NCBI RefSeq assembly: GCF_001590725.1
Contig: NZ_LQXR01000001.1
Location: 124,001-188,000 of the forward strand
Length of the DNA stretch: 64,000 bases
Reading direction: 5' to 3'
Origin: Snodgrassella sp. CFCC 13594
Lineage (GTDB): Bacteria; Pseudomonadota; Gammaproteobacteria; Burkholderiales; Neisseriaceae
A program made the translations under genes and the position numbers. Positions 46,879 through 56,326 of the stretch are shown here, in pieces; the stretch's first letter is position 1, and every line of letters starts with the position of its first letter. The notes beneath the pieces were generated by a model. That model worked only from the letters and a program-made list of their open reading frames with translations, made no database searches and had not been told where the DNA came from.

Positions 46879-46900
46879 CGCTGCCCAATTGGGCAGCGTT
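46879..46900. terminator. Perfect inverted repeat below the acyltransferase gene
   Basis: ACGCTGCCC, AATT, GGGCAGCGT: perfect 9-bp arms. It has no T run in the minus direction, so it may only slow transcription or protect a 3' end. Confidence 0.4.
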
Positions 46901-46952
46901 TCACTTCTCTATACGAACCTGCTGTGAAGGTTTACCGCTATTTTTGAGCGTG

Positions 46953-48269
46953 TCACAACAAAAAAGGATTGGCATAGTCAATTTGTGGATGACGCTCGTT
47001 TAAGCTTTGGTTTAAGGCATCCAAAGTCTGTTGCAAAGTATGGTGCAGCAAATCGGTTAATGCTGTTTCGTTGAATTCAGCTTGGTTGCGTACCAATGCA
47101 CTAACATCAATGGCGTTTGCTACGCGAATGTGGGCTGTTCGTGGGCCGACTGGGCGGGGCAAAAAGCGATGTATCTTATTTATCCAACTGCCCCAAGCCA
47201 AATGGTCGCAGCGCAAGCGCTTAAGACATTCGGCAATGGTTTCTTGTTGCCACCGCGGTTGATGATACACCTCTTGAGGGTTGCGCAAGATTAATTGCAG
47301 TTCCTTGCGGCGGCGACAGGTCATGCGATCAATGGGTTCCCCCGCTTTTTCAGACTGGCGGATGGCTTTGAGCATGTGTTGGGCTTGTTCGGTGAGGTTG
47401 CCTGAAAAATGACCATACACGCTTAACGAAGCCAATAGTTTTTCCATGAGTACATTTTGGGCATCAAAAAAATTCAGGTGTCGTGGTGGCGCGAAGCCCA
47501 TGTTTTGAAAGCGCAACCATAAGACTTGGCGGTAGAGGCGCGCCAATCGCAGTGGCAGGCTTAAAAACGCTTGCTCTTCTATCCCCAATTGTCTTTCAAC
47601 GTGTGCCATCTCCGCGTGTAGATGGGGGCTTTCATCGCGCTGAAATTTGAGTTTCCATACCACCGGCTGGATGAGTACCGAACGTGTATTTGTGCCATCG
47701 TGAGCAGCCTGTAAAGCCATTTTGGCGGCACCACCAAACAATGGGTTGATGTAGTCGCTTTGCCAATAGACGTTGCCTTCCGGATGAAGCAATACTGGCG
47801 TGCCACTTTCGGCAGTATGGATGGAATAGGCTTGCGCAGCCTCGGTTTGCCCCGGGATTTGAGCAATTAAGTGATTGGCCAACCAAAAATTTTGTACTTG
47901 TTTACCCATGCCGTTAACAATGTCGTGGGTGGCCCAGTTGGCGGTCATGGGGGCATAACGGGCGGCCAGTTCTTTGTCTATCATCCAATCGGTAAAAAAT
48001 TCAGGGTGATTGGGGGTGATGAATACACTGTGTTGACCATTTATGGTGCTTTTCAAGCGCGCATCGTCTTCTGGGGGTAGATCGAAATCACGGATGTCGC
48101 ACAGGCCGCGTATCAGTGGTAACTGGTTGAGGTAAGGAATGTCGCGCAGATAAGGGGTACCATACAAATTCAACCAACGATTGACCCAAGTCATCTGACG
48201 AATCAGCGTGGGGTTGGGGCGTGGCGCAACAAAGGTATTGAGGCGAGACGGGGTAGAAGAGGTAGCCAT
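46953..48269 (-). CDS. PlsC-like 1-acyl-glycerol-3-phosphate acyltransferase family protein
   Basis: 438 residues from ATG 48269 (MATSSTPSRLNTFVA); the frame extends to 48371 without family features. The acyltransferase core shows PNHPEFFTDW (motif I) and PVLLHPEGNVYWQ (motif III). Motif I has five residues between His and Asp, where classic PlsC has four. The C-terminal half is a long helical extension. Probably acts on glycerolipids at the membrane, but the acceptor is not known. It heads a run with two thioesterases. Confidence 0.78.
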   Translation of the reverse strand: MATSSTPSRLNTFVAPRPNPTLIRQMTWVNRWLNLYGTPYLRDIPYLNQLPLIRGLCDIRDFDLPPEDDARLKSTINGQHSVFITPNHPEFFTDWMIDKELAARYAPMTANWATHDIVNGMGKQVQNFWLANHLIAQIPGQTEAAQAYSIHTAESGTPVLLHPEGNVYWQSDYINPLFGGAAKMALQAAHDGTNTRSVLIQPVVWKLKFQRDESPHLHAEMAHVERQLGIEEQAFLSLPLRLARLYRQVLWLRFQNMGFAPPRHLNFFDAQNVLMEKLLASLSVYGHFSGNLTEQAQHMLKAIRQSEKAGEPIDRMTCRRRKELQLILRNPQEVYHQPRWQQETIAECLKRLRCDHLAWGSWINKIHRFLPRPVGPRTAHIRVANAIDVSALVRNQAEFNETALTDLLHHTLQQTLDALNQSLNERHPQIDYANPFLL

Positions 48270-48382
48270 GAGTTTGGGTATTCCTGAGCATCCATTGTGT
48301 TGGATGGCAATTATCCTGAGAAAAATGGTTAATTGGTCGTATAATTTACGCAAATTAAATAATATTTGCAAAGTTACTGTTC

Positions 48383-50059
48383 ATGAAATTTACGACGAGA
48401 TTTAATCCTAAGCTGTATGAATTGATGCAAGGCTATAATCGATCTCGGCTGATTAAGGATGTGGGGGCCGGATTAACAGTGAGCGTGGTGGCCTTGCCTT
48501 TGGCTATGGCCTTTGCCATTGCTTCGGGTTTGCCGCCTCAATCGGGCCTGTTCACCGCCATTATTGCCGGTTTTTTGATTTCTTTGTTTAGCGGTTCTCG
48601 CGTTCAAATTGGTGGGCCCGCCGGTGCGTTCATCGTCATTGTCTATGGAATAGTGCAGCAATATGGCGTGGGTGGTTTGCTGTTGGCCACATTTATGTCT
48701 GGCATTGTACTGTGGCTGATGGGTTTTTTGCGCATGGGCGTGTTGATTAAGTTTATTCCCGTGGCGGTCATTATTGGTTTCACCAATGGCATTGCAGTGC
48801 TTATTGGTTTGTCGCAAATCAAGGATTTTTTGGGTCTGCGTATTGACGGTAAGATGCCAGCAGAATTTTTTGCTTTGGTTCGCACATTATGGCAAGCCTT
48901 ACCCAGTTGGAATCCCCAGGCAGTGGGGGTGTCATTATTGTCTTTAGCACTGATTGTGGTATGGCAAAAAATCATGCAGCGCAAGATTCAGTTGCCTGAA
49001 GAGGCGGGTGTTTTGCCACGGGTATCGGGTTCATTGGCTTTGATTCCTGGTTCAATTGTCGCATTGGTGGTGGCCACGGTATTGGTGCCTATGCTGGGCT
49101 TACATGTGGATACCATTGGTAGCCGCTTTGGCGGCATTCCTCAAGGTTTGCCCCCATTCACAGTGCCTAATTTTAATTGGCATGACATTCAAGGCTTGAT
49201 CATGCCCGCGATCACATTGGCTATTTTGGGATCGATTGAATCACTGTTGTGTGCGCGTGTGGCAGACAGCATGATTAAGGATAAGCATGACCCCAATCAG
49301 GAGTTATTGGCACAAGGTTTTGCCAATATGGTGGTGCCGTTTTTCGGTGGTATGCCTGCCACAGGAACCATTGCGCGCACTGTCACCAACATCAAAAATG
49401 GGGGTGCCAGCCCAGTAGCCGGAATGGTGCATGCGATAGTGCTGCTGCTGGTGATGTTGATGGCTGCACCTTTGGCGCAATACATTCCTTTGGCGGCACT
49501 TTCGGCGATTTTGATGTTTGTGGCTTGGAATATGGGTGAGTGGCGTGAATTTGCTCGGTTGCGGGCATTCCGTTTGCCTTACCGGATTATCTTGCTATCG
49601 GTGTTTTTACTCACTGTGGTGGTGGATTTGACGGTGGCGGTGGAAGTGGGCATTTTTGTTTCTTGTCTGATTTTCATTTACCGCATTTCCAGTCTGACTG
49701 TGGCTGAACCGTGGGTATTGCCAGATGCTTTGGCACGACCGGGTGTAGTGGGGTTTACGCTGACAGGCGCAATTTTTTTTGGTGCCGTGAAATTGATTGA
49801 TGAATTGGTGCGTGTCGTGCCCAAAAAGGCTTTGGTGTTGGATTTTTCTGGGGTTATTTACATTGATTCATCGGGCGAAGAATCAATGGAAGAGTTGCTG
49901 GAAGCCTACCAGGAACGGCAGGTACCGATTTTGGTCTATGGTTTGCGCCAGCAGCCGCATGATTTGTTGGCGCGCACGGGATGGCTCACGCGCTTGGGTT
50001 ATCAAAATCTGTGTGCTGATCGTGCAGCGTTGCAAGCACGACTGGCTGAATTGGCTTAA
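48383..50059 (+). CDS. SulP-family anion transporter with STAS domain
   Basis: 558 residues. About eleven to twelve membrane segments, starting LPLAMAFAIASGLPPQSGLFTAI, with the Sulfate_transp signature around GGPAGAFIVIVYG and PATGTIARTVTNIKNGG. The C-terminal STAS domain is about 440-555, with ALVLDFSGVIYIDSSGEESMEELL. Relatives carry sulfate, bicarbonate or dicarboxylates; the substrate cannot be set. Divergent from the acyltransferase gene. Confidence 0.92.
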   Translation: MKFTTRFNPKLYELMQGYNRSRLIKDVGAGLTVSVVALPLAMAFAIASGLPPQSGLFTAIIAGFLISLFSGSRVQIGGPAGAFIVIVYGIVQQYGVGGLLLATFMSGIVLWLMGFLRMGVLIKFIPVAVIIGFTNGIAVLIGLSQIKDFLGLRIDGKMPAEFFALVRTLWQALPSWNPQAVGVSLLSLALIVVWQKIMQRKIQLPEEAGVLPRVSGSLALIPGSIVALVVATVLVPMLGLHVDTIGSRFGGIPQGLPPFTVPNFNWHDIQGLIMPAITLAILGSIESLLCARVADSMIKDKHDPNQELLAQGFANMVVPFFGGMPATGTIARTVTNIKNGGASPVAGMVHAIVLLLVMLMAAPLAQYIPLAALSAILMFVAWNMGEWREFARLRAFRLPYRIILLSVFLLTVVVDLTVAVEVGIFVSCLIFIYRISSLTVAEPWVLPDALARPGVVGFTLTGAIFFGAVKLIDELVRVVPKKALVLDFSGVIYIDSSGEESMEELLEAYQERQVPILVYGLRQQPHDLLARTGWLTRLGYQNLCADRAALQARLAELA

Positions 50060-50077
50060 GCATGAACCATGAATTTT

Positions 50078-50112
50078 TTCAGGCAGCCTGTGTACAATAG
50101 CGGCTGCCTGAA
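50078..50112 (+). terminator. DUS pair between the SulP gene and mtnN
   Basis: TTCAGGCAGCC (inside an exact uptake sequence, 50078-50089) and GGCTGCCTGAA (50102-50112) form a perfect 11-bp stem over a 13-base loop. No T run follows. Confidence 0.55.
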
Positions 50113-50128
50113 TATTTTGAGAATCGGA

Positions 50129-50830
50129 ATGATGCCATCTAATCCCATTGCCATTATTGCGGCCATGCAGCCGGAATTGGACGCCTTGCAACAACAGCTC
50201 TGTGATGCACAGCACATCACCATCGGCAGTATTCATGTGTATCAAGGGCGGCTGGCCGATAAACCCGTGGTGCTTGCATTAAGCGGCATTGGTAAGGTGA
50301 ATGCGGCAATGACCGCCGCCATGCTGATCGAGCGTTTTCAGCCGCAAGCGCTGATTAATACCGGTAGTGCCGGCGGGTTGCGTGAGGGGCTATTGGTGGG
50401 AGACGTGGTTATTGGTGCCGAAACCGCGCATCATGACGTGGATGTCACGGCATTTGGCTATGTGCCGGGGCAGGTGCCACAATTGCCTGCCCGGTATGCG
50501 GCTGATGAAGCGTTGATGCAGGCGGCGGAACGGGCAGCAGTGGCCTTTACAGGGGCTACAATTGGTCGCGGTTTGATTGTCAGTGGCGATCAGTTTATTC
50601 ATGATTCTGCCCGGATTGCTGCCATTAAAGCCAATTTTGCTGATGTTGCTGCTGTGGAAATGGAAGCCGCAGCGATTGCGCAAGTGTGCTGGCAACAATC
50701 AGTGCCATTTGTGGTGATTCGGGCCATTTCTGATAATGGCGATGAGTCTGCCAGCGTGTCATTTGATGCCTTTTTGCAAACTGCCGGGCGCCATTCTGCA
50801 CAAATGGTGATGGCGATGCTGGCAGCATAG
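50129..50830 (+). CDS. mtnN: 5'-methylthioadenosine/S-adenosylhomocysteine nucleosidase
   Basis: Hydrolyses MTA and SAH to adenine and the thioribose. It has 233 residues from ATG 50129 (MMPSNPIAIIAAMQPELDAL); the frame is open to 50069. Motifs: LALSGIGKVNAAMTAA, NTGSAGGLREGLLVGDVVIG, SGDQFIHDS and VEMEAAAIAQVCW with the catalytic region RAISDNGDESA. The initial Met could be the second ATG. Confidence 0.94.
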   Translation: MMPSNPIAIIAAMQPELDALQQQLCDAQHITIGSIHVYQGRLADKPVVLALSGIGKVNAAMTAAMLIERFQPQALINTGSAGGLREGLLVGDVVIGAETAHHDVDVTAFGYVPGQVPQLPARYAADEALMQAAERAAVAFTGATIGRGLIVSGDQFIHDSARIAAIKANFADVAAVEMEAAAIAQVCWQQSVPFVVIRAISDNGDESASVSFDAFLQTAGRHSAQMVMAMLAA

Positions 50831-50966
50831 CCACTGAATGGGCTCTTGGTAGCATGATGCATGGCTAATCACTAAAGTGGTCGCGTGGTTTATGTGGTGT
50901 TGGCGTATTCTTAGATTGCTAGGCTGTTTGGGTGTTCAGGTAATTTTTCTCGGTAAAGGATGGACT

Positions 50967-52163
50967 TTGTTTAAATCGTTTTTTCCCTATCCACGCTGGT
51001 TTTTTTTGTCGGCCGCAGTATGGGCTGCACTCAATGTGTTGTTGTGGTATGTCGGTCATGGTGAGGCATGGGGTGTCGTTCTGGGTTGGCCCAGCGGGTA
51101 TGCGCAAGCGCCTCTGCCCATTGGTGTTCAACGATTTTGGTCGGCGCCATTTTTGTGGTTTTATACTTGGTTTTGGTTGGCTACGGCGTTGTTTGCGATT
51201 TTTTGGCGTACATTGAGCAAGCATGTTTGGCAGCGTTGGTCGGTGTGGGGTTCAGCGCTGATTTTGTTTAATATTTGGTTTGGTGTGCAGGTGAGTGTGG
51301 TGATCAATGCTTGGTATGGCCCATTCTGGGACTTAATTCAGAAGATGCTGGCCAGTGGCGGCGGCGATATCATGGACTTGTATCATGGCACCCTCACATT
51401 TCTTTATATCGCCATGGTGGCCGTGACGGTGTCTGTACTCAATTCGTTTTTCGTCAGTCACTATATTTTTCGTTGGCGCACCGCCATGAATCAATACTAT
51501 ATTGGTAACTGGCCACAGTTGCGGCATGTGGAAGGGGCGTCCCAGCGCGTGCAGGAGGACACCATGCGCTTTGCTACCACCATGGAAGATTTGGGGGTGA
51601 GTTTTGTGCGTGCCATTATGGTGTTGATTGCGTTTCTGCCGATCTTGTTTCAACTTTCCAGCCATGTGCCTGTATTGCCGCTGGTGGGGGAAATCAAACA
51701 TTCTCTGGTGTGGGCGGCGATTGCTTGGTCGCTGTTTGGTACTTTTTTGCTGATGGTAGTGGGCATTAAATTACCCGGTTTGGAATTCAATAACCAAAAA
51801 GTAGAAGCGGCTTATCGCAAAGAGCTTGTGTATGGTGAAGATCACGATGACCGAGCTCAGCCGGCAACCTTAAAAGAATTGTTTGGTCGCGTGCGCGTGA
51901 ATTACTTTAGGCTGTATTTCCATTATGCGTATTTCAACATGGTGAGTACGTGGTATATCCAGCTGGATGTTTTGTATAGTTTGCTGGTTTTGTTTCCATC
52001 GATTGCCGCGGGTACCATGACCTTGGGGTTGATTAATCAAATTGCCAATGTGTTTGATAAGGTGCGCGAATCATTTCAATATTTGATTACTTCTTGGAAA
52101 ACGATTATTGAATTGTTGTCGATTTATAAGCGATTGAAAGCATTTGAATCTATCTTAAAGTAA
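50967..52163 (+). CDS. sbmA: SbmA/BacA-family peptide uptake permease
   Basis: Inner-membrane proton-driven importer of peptides and some antibiotics in E. coli and rhizobia. The TTG at 50967 (giving [16 protein letters not shown], the canonical N-terminus) has AAAGGA at 50956-50961. The frame opens at 50877, but the extra 30 residues are not family-like. This start gives 398 residues, close to E. coli SbmA. Recognisable parts are [18 protein letters not shown] [41 protein letters not shown] and the C-terminal FRESFQYL-type helix. Confidence 0.9.
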   Translation: MFKSFFPYPRWFFLSAAVWAALNVLLWYVGHGEAWGVVLGWPSGYAQAPLPIGVQRFWSAPFLWFYTWFWLATALFAIFWRTLSKHVWQRWSVWGSALILFNIWFGVQVSVVINAWYGPFWDLIQKMLASGGGDIMDLYHGTLTFLYIAMVAVTVSVLNSFFVSHYIFRWRTAMNQYYIGNWPQLRHVEGASQRVQEDTMRFATTMEDLGVSFVRAIMVLIAFLPILFQLSSHVPVLPLVGEIKHSLVWAAIAWSLFGTFLLMVVGIKLPGLEFNNQKVEAAYRKELVYGEDHDDRAQPATLKELFGRVRVNYFRLYFHYAYFNMVSTWYIQLDVLYSLLVLFPSIAAGTMTLGLINQIANVFDKVRESFQYLITSWKTIIELLSIYKRLKAFESILK

Positions 52164-52224
52164 GGTTATGGCGCTGCATAAACAATATAAAATAAAGTTA
52201 AATGGTTTAATTTATTCAACAATA

Positions 52225-52252
52225 AGGCTGCCTGAAATCATTCAGGCAGCCT
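52225..52252. terminator. Perfect DUS-dyad terminator after sbmA
   Basis: AGGCTGCCTGAA, ATCA, TTCAGGCAGCCT: both arms exact 12-mers, followed by TATTGTTT. Confidence 0.85.
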
Positions 52253-52371
52253 TATTGTTTGCTCAATGGCAATCGTTAGGAAGTTCTCTATGCACCAGTA
52301 TTGGATATTGTGGTGTTGATGGGCTGATGGCGTGTGCACAAAAATAAGAGATGAATTTGGTTTGGGCTGGG

Positions 52372-53043
52372 TTATAAGGGGTGCTGCTGAAGAAATTCGT
52401 AGGCAGCCCGTGTACGACGATAGAGGGTAGCCAAGCAGCCCAAAGCCATCGCGATTAACGCAATAAACAGTGTCCAATTGTGATCGCCATAGGTATTTTC
52501 AATGATGCAGCCGATGGCTGCGGCGGTTAGCAAGGCCATACGTTGTTGTTTGGCCATAGGCCCCAAAAAGCGGGTGGGGGCACCAATGGCAGTGGCCAAG
52601 GTGCGCACATAAGCTGTGAGTATCGCCAATATGGCAGTCAGCCAGCCCAGTATGCCGCCCCAAGTAATGTCCAGGAGCGCATAACCTGCTGCAATCAAAA
52701 TCAGTGCATCGGAAACTCGATCGGGCATGTCATTGAATAGCTCTCCGGCGGGGGTGGATTTGCCGCCTTCTACCGCCACCATGCCGTCAAACAAATTACA
52801 CAGCAAGCGGCCTTGTATCCCTAAAGCGACCACCACATAACAGGCATCGCGGCCAATACCGCTGGTCAGCGGTACCAGTAAAAAAGCCAAGGCGGCGATG
52901 GCTGCACTCACGATGCTGAGTAAAGAAATTTGATTGGGGGTAATGTTTTTCCCACTCAAATAACGTGCAAATCGTTGCGCTAAACGGCTGCTACGTACTT
53001 TTAAGGGACGGCGTCCAGATAAATTGGGTTCGTTTGAGTTCAT
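52372..53043 (-). CDS. CDP-alcohol phosphatidyltransferase family protein (YnjF-like)
   Basis: 223 residues from ATG 53043 (MNSNEPNLSGRRPLKV); a TTG at 53055 is the only longer start. Five or six membrane helices. The family motif DxxDGxxAR-8-GxxxDxxxD is altered here to NLFDGMVAV, then G-ELF-N-DMP-D: two Asp are Asn and the Arg is Val. E. coli YnjF has a similar variant, so this may be a subfamily. Likely couples a CDP-activated lipid to an alcohol; product unknown. Followed on the same strand after polA and a small membrane protein. Confidence 0.78.
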   Translation of the reverse strand: MNSNEPNLSGRRPLKVRSSRLAQRFARYLSGKNITPNQISLLSIVSAAIAALAFLLVPLTSGIGRDACYVVVALGIQGRLLCNLFDGMVAVEGGKSTPAGELFNDMPDRVSDALILIAAGYALLDITWGGILGWLTAILAILTAYVRTLATAIGAPTRFLGPMAKQQRMALLTAAAIGCIIENTYGDHNWTLFIALIAMALGCLATLYRRTRAAYEFLQQHPL

Positions 53044-53067
53044 GGATAGGCTCAATCAAGCAAAAGG

Positions 53068-53490
53068 TTAATGGCTATCAGCCGATGTTGGTTTGGCCAG
53101 TCTTGCGGTGGTCATGAAACCAAACAATATGGCCACACTCAATGCGGGGGTAACAGTTTGGGCAATATTTGGGGTGCCAATCAAATAATGAATGGCAACC
53201 AAGCTTGTCCCGGTTACCAGGACCGTGGCAATGGGCGGCAAAACGATTTTCAAAAATCGGATAGAAAGCGCATTGTATTGCCATTCCAACGCGCGTGTCA
53301 TGATTAAGGTAATCACCAAGCTACACAAACCTTGAGTTAAGCCGGAAAAGAGCCCACGCCAGAAGCCATGATCGGCATTGATGTAACCCGCCCAGCTCCC
53401 CCATAAGACAAAGGCCATGGCTGCAGAAATCCAAGTATAGCGTTGGCCTGCTTGTGCTTTATTGGGTGGTGCTATTGGGGCGGCGCTCAT
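53068..53490 (-). CDS. Small integral membrane protein, function unknown
   Basis: 140 residues. About four hydrophobic helices: WISAAMAFVLWGSWAGYI, the segment GLCSLVITLIMT, IVLPPIATVLVTGTSLVA and ALSVAILFGFMTT. No family recognised. It starts 3 bases beyond polA on the same strand and is followed by the CDP-alcohol transferase gene 24 bases on, so polA, this gene and the transferase probably form one transcript. Confidence 0.7.
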   Translation of the reverse strand: MSAAPIAPPNKAQAGQRYTWISAAMAFVLWGSWAGYINADHGFWRGLFSGLTQGLCSLVITLIMTRALEWQYNALSIRFLKIVLPPIATVLVTGTSLVAIHYLIGTPNIAQTVTPALSVAILFGFMTTARLAKPTSADSH

Positions 53491-53493
53491 GGT

Positions 53494-56271
53494 TTAATGT
53501 GCCTCATCCCAATTGTGTCCATGGCCAACTTCCGCCACCAAGGGCACATGCAATTTTGCCACGCCTGCCATCAGTTCGGGCAGCCGAGTATTAACTTGTG
53601 CTAACTCGTGGTTGGGGACTTCCAAAACCAATTCATCGTGTACCTGCATAATGAGCCTGCTTTGCAATTGGTTGTGTTGCAGCCAGTCGGCCACGGCAAT
53701 CATGGCCATTTTAATGAGGTCGGACGCAGTACCCTGCATGGGCGCATTAATGGCCGCTCGCTCGGTGGCTGCGCGTTCATTGCCATTTTTACTTTTTAAC
53801 CCGGGTAGATACAAGCGGCGGCCAAACAAGGTTTCAACAAAACCGTGTAATTGGGCTTGCTCGCGGGTGCGCTGCATATAATCAGCGACACCCGGATAGC
53901 GCGCAAAATAGCGGTCAATAAAGTTTTTCGCCTGCGCCACATCGATGCCCAGTGATTTGGCTAAGCCATACTGACTCATGCCATAAATCAAGCCGAAATT
54001 GATGGTTTTGGCGTAGCGTCGCTGTTCTGAAGTGACCGCGTCTTGGCTAATGCCGAAAACTTCAGCCGCAGTGCGGCGGTGGATGTCTTGATCGTGCTTA
54101 AAGGCCTCAATCAGCGTGGTATCGCCAGATAAGTGAGCCATGATGCGCAATTCAATTTGTGAATAGTCTGCAGACACCACTTCAGCGCCCGCGGGCGCCA
54201 CAAAAGCCCTGCGTACCCGACGCCCTTCTTCGGTGCGGATGGGGATGTTTTGCAAATTGGGGTTATTGCTCGCTAAACGCCCTGTAATGGCAACTGCTTG
54301 CGCATAAGTCGTGTGGACGCGACCCGTTTTGGGGTTGATGAGTTGCGGTAATTTGTCGGTGTAGGTTGATTTGAGCTTGGCCAAGCTACGTGTTTGTAAA
54401 ATCAGTTGAGGCAAGGGATAGTCTGGCGCCAGTTTTTCTAGAACGCTCTCATTGGTGGAAATGCCACCGGAAGCGGTTTTTTTCAGGCCGGAGGTGGGAA
54501 TACCCATTTTATCAAACAGAATTTCCTGCAATTGCTTGGGTGAGTTGAGGTTAAACGGCTGGTCTGCCAATTGATAGGCACGCTCTTGTAAGCGCATCAA
54601 TTCGCTACCCAGTTCATGGCTTTGTTGAGCCAATTCTTGTTTGTCGATGAGTACGCCATTGCGTTCCATAACAAACAGAACTTGGGCTACCGGCAATTCC
54701 ATCTTTGTGTACATTGTTAATTGCGCTTCATCCATTTGCGCCCGTAAATGGCGCTCAATGCGCAATGCAAAATCGGCGTCTTCTGCTGCGTAACGGGTGG
54801 CATCCGCAAGGCCTACATCGCCAAAACCAATTTGTTTGGCGCCTTTTCCACACAATGATTCGTAGGTGATGGTGGGTAAGTCCAAATGCCGACGCGCCAG
54901 TTCATCCAAGCCGTGGCCCAAATGGCTTTCCACAATATAGGAAGCCAGCATAGCATCGCCCACAATGTGGTTGATTTGGAGGCCATAGTTGGCCAAAACA
55001 TGCTGGTCATATTTCAGGTTTTGGCCGATTTTGCCAAGCTGGTTGCTTTCCAAAAAAGGTTTCAGGCAGCCTAATACGGTGGTTAGCGGCAATTGTTCAG
55101 GGGCGGCGGTAAGGCTGTGGCCCACTGGGATATACACTGCATCACCGGCTGCAAAGGCGATGCTGATACCCACCAATTGCGCATTCATGGCATCCAAACT
55201 GGTGGTTTCGGTGTCCAAACCGATGGTGTCTGCTGTCTGCAAACGTGCTTGTAATTCGCTCAGCTGGGCTTCTGTGGTGATGGCTTGATAATGCAAACCT
55301 GCTGGCGCGATTGGTGTAGGTGCGGTGTGTGCAACCGGCTGGATCGATTCAGCGGTGAACAAGTCATCGACCTGTATCGGTGATTGGGCGGCTGGTACGG
55401 GCTCGTTTAAGCGCTGCTGTGCTTCTTTGAGCCAGGTGCGAAAACCCAATTCCTGAAAATGCACCGCCAACTTGGACCAATCTGGACTTTGGCGTGCCAA
55501 ATCTTGGAGTCCGTTGGGGAGGGTGTGATGCAAATCCACGTCGGTTTTGATGGTGATCAATTCATAAGACAGTGGCAGGTGCGGCAGAGCGGCCACCAAA
55601 TTTTCGCCTACCTTGCCTTTGATGTCGTGGGCGTGCTCCATGACATTGTGTAAATTGCCGTATTCTGCCAGCCATTTGACGGCGGTTTTGGGCCCGCATT
55701 TATCGACGCCGGGCACGTTGTCGACCTTATCGCCAATCAAACTCAAATAATCAATGATTTGATCGGGGCGCACGCCAAATTTGTTTTCTACACCCGCGAT
55801 GTCTAATGTTTCATTGGACATGGTATTGACCAGCGTAACCTGATCATCAACCAGCTGCGCCATGTCTTTGTCGCCCGTAGAAATCACCACTTGCCAGCCT
55901 TCTGCTTCGCCTTGTTTCGTGAGTGTACCAATGACATCATCGGCTTCCACGCCGCTGATCGCCAAGGTTGGCCAGCCCATCAGCCGCACCAATTCAGGTA
56001 AGGCTTCAGCTTGCGGGCGCAAGTCATCGGGCATAGGAGGACGGTTGGCTTTATAGGCCGGATACAGTGTGTGGCGGAAATTTTCACCTTTGGCATCAAA
56101 GACGCAGCAGGCAAAATCGTGTGCCACATCTAAACGCAAACGGCGCAGCATGTTCAATACCCCATACAAAGCACCGGTGGGCATGCCGCTGGGGCTGGTG
56201 AGCTGTGCCATGGCGTGATACGCTCGATATAAGTACGATGAACCGTCAACCAGTAATAAGGTTTTTTGCAT
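53494..56271 (-). CDS. polA: DNA polymerase I
   Basis: 925 residues from ATG 56271 (MQKTLLLVDGSSYLYRAYHAM). All three domains are present: 5'-nuclease (DGSSYLYRAYHA, VVISTGDKDMAQL, GVDKCGPKTAVKWL), 3'-5' exonuclease with the DxE pair intact (IGLDTETTSLD) and polymerase (SADYSQIELRIMAH, RRYAKTINFGLIYGMS, IMQVHDELVLEVP). An exact uptake sequence lies inside at 55061-55072. The longer frame to 56385 has no support. Confidence 0.96.
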   Translation of the reverse strand: MQKTLLLVDGSSYLYRAYHAMAQLTSPSGMPTGALYGVLNMLRRLRLDVAHDFACCVFDAKGENFRHTLYPAYKANRPPMPDDLRPQAEALPELVRLMGWPTLAISGVEADDVIGTLTKQGEAEGWQVVISTGDKDMAQLVDDQVTLVNTMSNETLDIAGVENKFGVRPDQIIDYLSLIGDKVDNVPGVDKCGPKTAVKWLAEYGNLHNVMEHAHDIKGKVGENLVAALPHLPLSYELITIKTDVDLHHTLPNGLQDLARQSPDWSKLAVHFQELGFRTWLKEAQQRLNEPVPAAQSPIQVDDLFTAESIQPVAHTAPTPIAPAGLHYQAITTEAQLSELQARLQTADTIGLDTETTSLDAMNAQLVGISIAFAAGDAVYIPVGHSLTAAPEQLPLTTVLGCLKPFLESNQLGKIGQNLKYDQHVLANYGLQINHIVGDAMLASYIVESHLGHGLDELARRHLDLPTITYESLCGKGAKQIGFGDVGLADATRYAAEDADFALRIERHLRAQMDEAQLTMYTKMELPVAQVLFVMERNGVLIDKQELAQQSHELGSELMRLQERAYQLADQPFNLNSPKQLQEILFDKMGIPTSGLKKTASGGISTNESVLEKLAPDYPLPQLILQTRSLAKLKSTYTDKLPQLINPKTGRVHTTYAQAVAITGRLASNNPNLQNIPIRTEEGRRVRRAFVAPAGAEVVSADYSQIELRIMAHLSGDTTLIEAFKHDQDIHRRTAAEVFGISQDAVTSEQRRYAKTINFGLIYGMSQYGLAKSLGIDVAQAKNFIDRYFARYPGVADYMQRTREQAQLHGFVETLFGRRLYLPGLKSKNGNERAATERAAINAPMQGTASDLIKMAMIAVADWLQHNQLQSRLIMQVHDELVLEVPNHELAQVNTRLPELMAGVAKLHVPLVAEVGHGHNWDEAH
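55061..55072 (-). repeat. DNA uptake sequence inside polA
   Basis: TTCAGGCAGCCT, exact, within the coding region near the start of the exonuclease domain. Confidence 0.85.
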
Positions 56272-56293
56272 TGTGTGTTCCCAGGGTAGCATC

Positions 56294-56305
56294 AGGCTGC
56301 CTGAA
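56294..56305 (+). repeat. DNA uptake sequence, exact 12-mer
   Basis: AGGCTGCCTGAA in the 55-base divergent spacer between polA and the LOG gene. Confidence 0.85.
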
Positions 56306-56326
56306 CGCGAATATAAAAGGAAAATC

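Noticed and set aside
46879..46900. Operator-like palindrome between the acyltransferase and thioesterase genes
   Set aside because: The hairpin lies at the 3' end of the acyltransferase transcript and is better explained as RNA structure; no regulator gene is adjacent.
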